The notes under the pieces are model-generated. The model searched no databases and was not told the origin of the DNA. It saw only the letters and a program-made list of their open reading frames with translations. From assembly GCA_013813675.1 (NCBI GenBank), contig JACCRH010000262.1, positions 1 to 12,118 of the forward strand: 12,118 nucleotides of DNA, given 5' to 3'. A program made the translations under genes and the position numbers. How positions within the stretch are numbered: the stretch's first letter is position 1; each line of letters begins with the position of its first letter. This document shows positions 6,753 to 12,118 of this stretch, one piece after another. This stretch comes from Gemmatimonadales bacterium (lineage in GTDB: Bacteria; Gemmatimonadota; Gemmatimonadetes; Gemmatimonadales; GWC2-71-9).

Positions 6753-7019
6753 ATGCCCGCCCCCAGCACGCAAATCGTGAACGTGCGCGTTCTTCTCTTC
6801 GCCAGCTACGCCGACCGGCTGGGGCTCGAATCGGTGCGGGTGGCGCTGCCCCTCCTGGCGACGGTGGGCGACGCGTTGGATCACGTGCGCACTCTTCCCG
6901 GCGGCGACCAGATCCCGCCCCGCCCCCTCTGTGCGGTGAATCTCGTCCATGCCGGGCTGGAAACTCGGCTGGCCGAAGGGGATGAGATCGCTCTCCTGCC
7001 GCCGCTCGCGGGAGGCTGA
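6753..7019 (+). CDS. moaD: Molybdopterin synthase sulfur-carrier subunit MoaD
   Basis: This 88-residue ubiquitin-fold sulfur carrier ends in the required Gly-Gly (87-88). After adenylation and sulfuration, its C-terminal thiocarboxylate donates sulfur to cyclic pyranopterin monophosphate within the MoaD-MoaE complex. Family features are the first strand VRVLLFASYADRLG, the segment LCAVNLVHAGLETRLAEGDEIALLPPLAGG, and the length. Two starts are possible: ATG 6753 (used here) or GTG 6777, in frame and immediately before the conserved first strand. The ATG fits a leaderless transcript from the -10 box at 6741. moaE starts 5 bases after the stop and its ribosome binding site lies in the last moaD codons. 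The partner subunit next door makes MoaD far more likely than ThiS. Confidence 0.9.
   Translation: MPAPSTQIVNVRVLLFASYADRLGLESVRVALPLLATVGDALDHVRTLPGGDQIPPRPLCAVNLVHAGLETRLAEGDEIALLPPLAGG
7010..7015 (+). promoter_or_regulatory. Shine-Dalgarno of moaE (GGGAGG), selects a TTG start
   Basis: GGGAGG overlaps the codons for the MoaD Gly-Gly tail and lies 8 nt before the TTG at 7024. No in-frame ATG or GTG lies nearby, so this site decides the TTG start of moaE and couples its translation to moaD. Confidence 0.75.
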
Positions 7020-7023
7020 GACC

Positions 7024-7461
7024 TTGGGACACCTCACCGCTGCCCCGATCGATCCGGCAGTGCTCACCGCCCGAATCGAGTCCCCGGCGCACGGCGCCAT
7101 CGCCTCCTTCGTGGGCCAGGTTCGGAATCACCACGGTGGCCGGGCGGTGGGGCGGTTGGAATACTCCGCCTATGGGCCCATGGCCGAAGCGGAATGCCAG
7201 CGGATCGTGCGGGAGGCGGAAGCGGAATGGCCGGTTCGTGTCGCGTTGGAGCATCGGGTCGGCGGTCTCGAGATCGGGGATATCGCGGTCGCGATCGCGG
7301 TGTCCGCCCCGCATCGGGATGAGGCCTTTGCCGCCTGCCGGTTCGTGATCGAGGCCGTCAAGCGCCGCGTGCCGATCTGGAAAAAGGAGCACTACCTGGA
7401 TGGGGCGGTGGCCTGGGTCGATCCAACCGGGTCGCCTCTTGACGAGGTGCCGGCGTCGTGA
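7024..7461 (+). CDS. moaE: Molybdopterin synthase catalytic subunit MoaE
   Basis: MoaE is the large subunit of molybdopterin synthase. It converts cyclic pyranopterin monophosphate to molybdopterin using sulfur from MoaD. The 145 residues match the normal length of about 140-150. Visible motifs are GAIASFVGQVRNHHGGR (24-40), LEYSAYGPMAEAE (45-57), AVSAPHRDEAF with the conserved His97-Arg98, and VKRRVPIWKKEHYLDG, which holds the catalytic lysines (Lys113 and Lys120/121) and the usual WKKE. The start is TTG 7024, supported by GGGAGG 8 nt upstream; the first in-frame ATG further on (7180) would cut away the first half of the fold. The stop overlaps the moaA GTG start by four bases (GTGA). Confidence 0.93.
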   Translation: MGHLTAAPIDPAVLTARIESPAHGAIASFVGQVRNHHGGRAVGRLEYSAYGPMAEAECQRIVREAEAEWPVRVALEHRVGGLEIGDIAVAIAVSAPHRDEAFAACRFVIEAVKRRVPIWKKEHYLDGAVAWVDPTGSPLDEVPAS

Positions 7462-8501
7462 TCGCTCCGCCGCTGCCCAACGGGCCCACCGACCGCCTGA
7501 AGCGTCCCCTCCGCAACCTCCGGATCTCGGTCACCGATCGCTGCAATCTCCGGTGCCGCTACTGCATGCCCGAGGCCGAGTACGCCTGGCTGCCCCGGGA
7601 ATCGATTCTCACGTTCGAGGAGATCGATCGCGTGGTGGGGATCTTTGCCGCACTCGGGGTGCGCAAGGTACGGCTCACCGGCGGGGAACCGCTTCTCCGG
7701 CACGACCTCGCTACCCTGGTATCGCTGATCGCCCGCCATGACGCTATCGCCGATATGGCGCTGACCACCAACGGCGTGTTGCTCGCGCGCCAGGCGGCGG
7801 CGCTGCGGACGGCCGGGCTCCGGCGGGTGACCGTGAGCCTGGACACCCTTCGCCCGGAGCGGATGCAGGAGTTCGCCCGCAGCGCCCGGCACGCCGATGT
7901 GGTCTCGGGCATCGACGCAGCCCGCTCGGCCGGGTTTTCGTCGATCAAGATGAATACGGTCGTCATCCGCGGGTACAACGACGACGAGGTGCTGGACCTG
8001 CTGGAGTTCGCGCGCGACCGTGGACTGGAAGCCCGCTTCATCGAGTACATGGACGTGGGCGGTGCCACGGGATGGGCGATGGACCAGGTGGTCTCGCAAC
8101 GGGAGATCCTGGAGCTCGTGGCCGGACGCTACGGTCCGGTGCGGGAGCTGCGCGAAGCGGGATGGGCGCCGGCCCAGCGCTTCGCTCTGCATGACGGGAC
8201 GGTCTTCGGTGTCATCGCCTCGACCACCGCGCCCTTCTGCCGCACCTGCGACCGCGGCCGCCTGACCGCGGACGGGACCTTCCTGCTCTGCCTGTACGGA
8301 GAGGTCGGCCTCGATCTGCGCGAGCTGCTCCGCGGCGGCGCGAGCGACGGAGAGATCGTCGAGCGCATCGCCTCCGCGTGGCGCGCACGAAACGACCGCG
8401 GGGCGGAAGAGCGGGCCGAGCTCGCGGACCGTGGCATCCTGCACCGAATCGAGAGCCTGCGAGCCGACACCCGGCGCGAGATGCACACCCGCGGCGGCTG
8501 A
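7458..8501 (+). CDS. moaA: GTP 3',8-cyclase MoaA (radical SAM)
   Basis: This 347-residue radical-SAM enzyme performs the first step of molybdenum cofactor synthesis, cyclising GTP to 3',8-cyclo-7,8-dihydro-GTP, which MoaC then processes. The N-terminal 4Fe-4S site is CNLRCRYC (Cys29, Cys33, Cys36), with the SAM-binding GGEP at 75-78 and VSLDTLRPERMQEF typical of MoaA. The second cluster is Cys261, Cys264 and Cys278 (CX2CX13C), next to the GTP-binding RGRLTADGT. The C-terminal Gly-Gly (346-347) needed for activity is present. The start is GTG 7458, overlapping the moaE stop; the family N-terminus RPLRNLRISVTDRC begins about 16 residues in, so a slightly later start is possible. moaC, needed for the next step, is not in the window. 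Confidence 0.95.
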   Translation: MIAPPLPNGPTDRLKRPLRNLRISVTDRCNLRCRYCMPEAEYAWLPRESILTFEEIDRVVGIFAALGVRKVRLTGGEPLLRHDLATLVSLIARHDAIADMALTTNGVLLARQAAALRTAGLRRVTVSLDTLRPERMQEFARSARHADVVSGIDAARSAGFSSIKMNTVVIRGYNDDEVLDLLEFARDRGLEARFIEYMDVGGATGWAMDQVVSQREILELVAGRYGPVRELREAGWAPAQRFALHDGTVFGVIASTTAPFCRTCDRGRLTADGTFLLCLYGEVGLDLRELLRGGASDGEIVERIASAWRARNDRGAEERAELADRGILHRIESLRADTRREMHTRGG

Positions 8502-8974
8502 TGGCGCTCCAGGTCGCGCTCATCGAGCCCCAGATCCCACCTAACACCGGGAACATCGCCCGGCTCTGCGCCGCCGCCGAGGTCGCGCTCCACCTGATCG
8601 AGCCGCTGGGATTCTCGCTCGACGATGCGGATCTTCGCCGCGCGGGCCTGGACTATTGGGGGGATGTGGATCTCTGGCGGCACCCCGACTGGTTCGCCTT
8701 CCGCGACGCGATGGACCGAAGCCGCTGCCTCTACTTCTCCGCCAAGGCGGGGCGGAGTTTCTGGCAGGCCCCTTACCGGGGCAACAGTTGTCTGGTGTTC
8801 GGCAGCGAAACCGAAGGCATGCCGGAGCGGATCCTGCAGAAGCACCCGGAGCGCTGCTTCACCATCCCGATGAGCGGCCCGGTCCGCAGCCTCAATCTCT
8901 CGACCGCCGTCGGAATCGTGCTCTACGAAGCGCTCCGCCAGGTGCGGCCGCCCGACTTTGCCGCCGGTACGTAG
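8501..8974 (+). CDS. trmL: tRNA (cytidine/uridine-34 2'-O)-methyltransferase TrmL
   Basis: This compact SPOUT methyltransferase of 157 residues modifies the wobble ribose of tRNA-Leu isoacceptors, using S-adenosylmethionine bound in a C-terminal trefoil knot. The order of motifs is typical: ALIEPQIPPNTGNIARLCAA at the N-terminus, then YFSAKAG, FGSETEG (100-106), IPM (122-124) and RSLNLSTAVGIVLYEALRQ (129-147). It lacks the extra RNA-binding domains of larger SpoU enzymes, which favours TrmL. The ATG at 8501 shares one base with the moaA stop (TGATG), so translation is probably coupled. The frame is open further upstream inside moaA, but that part has no family similarity. It has no biochemical link to molybdenum cofactor synthesis. 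Confidence 0.92.
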   Translation: MALQVALIEPQIPPNTGNIARLCAAAEVALHLIEPLGFSLDDADLRRAGLDYWGDVDLWRHPDWFAFRDAMDRSRCLYFSAKAGRSFWQAPYRGNSCLVFGSETEGMPERILQKHPERCFTIPMSGPVRSLNLSTAVGIVLYEALRQVRPPDFAAGT

Positions 8975-8985
8975 CCCGCTACTTT
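8958..8985 (+). promoter_or_regulatory. Candidate mdh-sdh operon promoter
   Basis: TTGCCG (8958-8963) and TACTTT (8980-8985) are separated by 16 nt and overlap the trmL stop codon. This would give a leader of about 50 nt before mdh. The 66-bp gap is one of the few real gaps in the window, so a promoter is expected, but the boxes are only partial matches. No terminator hairpin is evident in the gap. Confidence 0.35.
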
Positions 8986-9040
8986 TCGGCGCCTTAGACC
9001 ACCGCGTTCTACCTCAACCTCAAGACCCAGAACGGACGTC

Positions 9041-9970
9041 ATGCTCCACAAAGTGGCCGTCGTCGGTGCGGGCAACGTGGGCGCCACCGCGGCGCAGCGC
9101 CTGGCGGAGAAGAATCTCGCCCGCACCGTCGTGATGATCGACGTGGTGGAGGGGGTACCCCAGGGCAAGGCGCTCGACCAGTGGCAGTCCGGCCCCATCG
9201 AGGGCTTCGACACCCGCATCGTCGGGAGCAACAGCTACGAGCAGGCGGCCGGAGCGGACATCTTCGTGGTGACGGCGGGCATCGCCCGAAAGCCCGGCAT
9301 GAGCCGGGACGATCTCACCAAGACCAACGCCGGCATCGTGCGCTCGGTCTGCGAGCAGATCGCGCGGGTGGCTCCGGAGGCGATCGTGGTGGTGGTCTCC
9401 AACCCGCTCGACGTGATGTGCTACGTCGCCATGAAGGCCACCGGGTTCCCCCGTGAGCGGATCATCGGGATGGCGGGCGTCCTCGACACCGCGCGCTATC
9501 GCATGTTTCTCGCCCAGGCGATGAAGGTGTCGGCCCAGGACATCCAGGCCATGGTGCTGGGTGGCCACGGCGATACCATGGTGCCGCTGGTGAGCTATAC
9601 CACCGTGTCGGGCATTCCGGTGAGCCAGTTGTTGGAGAAGAGCAGGCTCGACGCGATCGTCGAGCGCACCCGCAACGGGGGGGCCGAGATCGTGGGCTTC
9701 CTCAAGACCGGCTCTGCCTACTACGCCCCCAGCGCGGCGGCGGTCCAGATGGTTGAGGCGATCGCTCTCGACCGAAAGCGGCTGCTGCCGTGCTCCGCGT
9801 GGCTCCAGGGCGAGTTCGGCCTGAGCGACGTTTTCTGCGGGGTCCCCTGCCGCTTGGGGCGGAAGGGCCTCGAGGCGATCGTAGACATCGAGCTCACCGG
9901 CCAGGAGCGGTCCGACCTTCATAAGTCGGCAGAAGCGGTCCGGGCGATGCAGGCGATGGTGGACGGGTGA
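9041..9970 (+). CDS. mdh: Malate dehydrogenase (LDH-like type)
   Basis: This 309-residue cytosolic enzyme oxidises malate to oxaloacetate with NAD in the TCA cycle. The N-terminal Rossmann fold has GAGNVG (9-14). Asp34 at the end of the second strand indicates NAD rather than NADP preference. IARKPGMSRDDL provides the substrate arginines Arg83 and Arg89, and Arg83 favours malate/oxaloacetate over lactate/pyruvate, where Gln is usual. SNPLDVM, Asp149/Arg152 in GVLDTAR, and the catalytic His176 in GGHGDTMVPL complete the site. The length and sequence style match the LDH-like MDH group rather than the E. coli type. The start ATG at 9041 is followed directly by the first strand (KVAVVGAG); the upstream ribosome binding site is weak. 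sdhC follows after 13 bases, so the genes are probably cotranscribed. Confidence 0.95.
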   Translation: MLHKVAVVGAGNVGATAAQRLAEKNLARTVVMIDVVEGVPQGKALDQWQSGPIEGFDTRIVGSNSYEQAAGADIFVVTAGIARKPGMSRDDLTKTNAGIVRSVCEQIARVAPEAIVVVVSNPLDVMCYVAMKATGFPRERIIGMAGVLDTARYRMFLAQAMKVSAQDIQAMVLGGHGDTMVPLVSYTTVSGIPVSQLLEKSRLDAIVERTRNGGAEIVGFLKTGSAYYAPSAAAVQMVEAIALDRKRLLPCSAWLQGEFGLSDVFCGVPCRLGRKGLEAIVDIELTGQERSDLHKSAEAVRAMQAMVDG

Positions 9971-9983
9971 GAGGGACCGGGCG

Positions 9984-10639
9984 ATGACCCGCCCGCGGAT
10001 GTTGTGGCAGACGACGGTGGGCAAAAAAGCGGTGATGGCGGTGACCGGCCTGGTGCTCGCCGGCTACCTGATCAGCCATGTGCTGGCCAATCTGCTGGTG
10101 TTCGGCGGCCCCGACCGCATCAATCGCTACGCCGCCCTGTTGCACGGCACTGGTGGGGCGCTCTGGGGCGCCCGCCTCATTCTCCTGGTGGCAGTGATCC
10201 TTCACATCGTGGCCGCGGTCCAGCTCACCCTCCGGAGCCGGGCCGCGCGGCCTCAGCCCTACGCCGGCGGCCGAGTGCCGCAGGCGTCCACCCTCGCGGG
10301 TAGGACGATCCGGTGGGGCGGGGCGCTGATCCTGATTTTCCTGGTCTACCACATCTTGCACTTTACTACCGGCACGGCCCACCCGGATTTCATCGAGCTC
10401 GATCCCTATCACAACGTGAGCACCGGCTTCCGGAACCCGTGGGTGGCCGGCTTCTACCTGCTCGCCATGATCGCGGTGGGCTTACACCTCTACCATGGAC
10501 TCTGGAGCAGCGGCCGGAGCCTCGGTGTGGCTCAGCCCTCGCCCCGGCCGTTTCAGCGCGGGCTGGCGAGGGCGGTGGCGGCAGCGGTGTGGCTGGGGTT
10601 CACGGCCATCGTCGTCATGGGATTTCTGGAGAGAATCGG

Positions 10640-10643
<4 letters not shown>
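9984..10643 (+). CDS. sdhC: Succinate dehydrogenase cytochrome b558 subunit (type B)
   Basis: This 219-residue membrane anchor of succinate:quinone oxidoreductase binds heme and passes electrons from the Fe-S subunit to quinone. Five membrane helices are readable at about 15-38, 61-82, 111-130, 153-174 and 195-214. This is the single-subunit arrangement of type-B enzymes, as in Bacillus and Bacteroidetes. Histidines within helices fit di-heme ligation: His32 (LISHVLAN), His74 (VILHIVAA), His123 (VYHILHF) and His168/His171 (GLHLYHGLW). GAGGG lies 8 nt before the ATG at 9984; a second in-frame ATG at 9999 is possible. The stop overlaps the sdhA start (ATGA). No sdhD is needed with this architecture and none is seen. 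Confidence 0.93.

Positions 10644-12118
<1,475 letters not shown>

Noticed and set aside
8378..8500. Upstream extension of trmL within moaA
   Set aside because: Arg-rich translation with no SPOUT similarity; the ATG at 8501 overlaps the moaA stop and gives the normal N-terminus.
8975..9040. Terminator between trmL and mdh
   Set aside because: No GC-rich inverted repeat followed by T residues; ACTTTT is part of a promoter-like element instead.

Overview
The window is high-GC bacterial DNA, densely packed with genes on the plus strand and with almost no intergenic space. The gene set looks like housekeeping DNA from Gemmatimonadota or a related soil phylum: a membrane-anchored TolB-like/TPR protein, an LDH-like malate dehydrogenase, and a type-B succinate dehydrogenase with a single five-helix cytochrome b subunit. 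This placement is inferred from protein style and neighbourhood, not from a search. I see no rRNA, tRNA, CRISPR array, transposase or integration signature.

Layout. (1) 1-6230: a tightly packed run of a 5'-truncated TolB-like/TPR membrane protein, argE (M20 deacetylase), hutF (formimidoylglutamate deiminase), secG and carA. The TPR gene/argE and argE/hutF junctions are ATGA overlaps. hutF has no stop codon of its own, and its frame runs straight into secG, which nevertheless has a good Shine-Dalgarno and a possible promoter inside the hutF tail. (2) 6213-6694: a monocistronic HU-family gene. A near-consensus promoter (TTGACA, 17 nt, TAGTAT) overlaps the end of carA, and an intrinsic terminator follows. 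(3) 6718-8974: a molybdenum cofactor operon, moaD-moaE-moaA, coupled to trmL, a tRNA wobble-base 2'-O-methyltransferase. moaD looks leaderless and moaE starts at TTG. (4) 8958-12118: mdh-sdhC-sdhA, a TCA-cycle and respiratory cluster. sdhA runs off the right edge of the window and sdhB is probably just beyond it.

How they work together. MoaD and MoaE form molybdopterin synthase, and MoaA performs the first step of the same pathway. Mdh and the Sdh subunits are adjacent TCA steps (malate to oxaloacetate, succinate to fumarate with electrons to quinone). ArgE and CarA both feed arginine synthesis, and CarA also feeds pyrimidines. HutF (histidine catabolism) and SecG (protein export) have no obvious link to them.

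I found no convincing new system. The points most worth a second look are the stop-less HutF-SecG junction, the leaderless moaD with a perfect tandem 10-bp repeat upstream, and the recurring TAG-type -10 elements.
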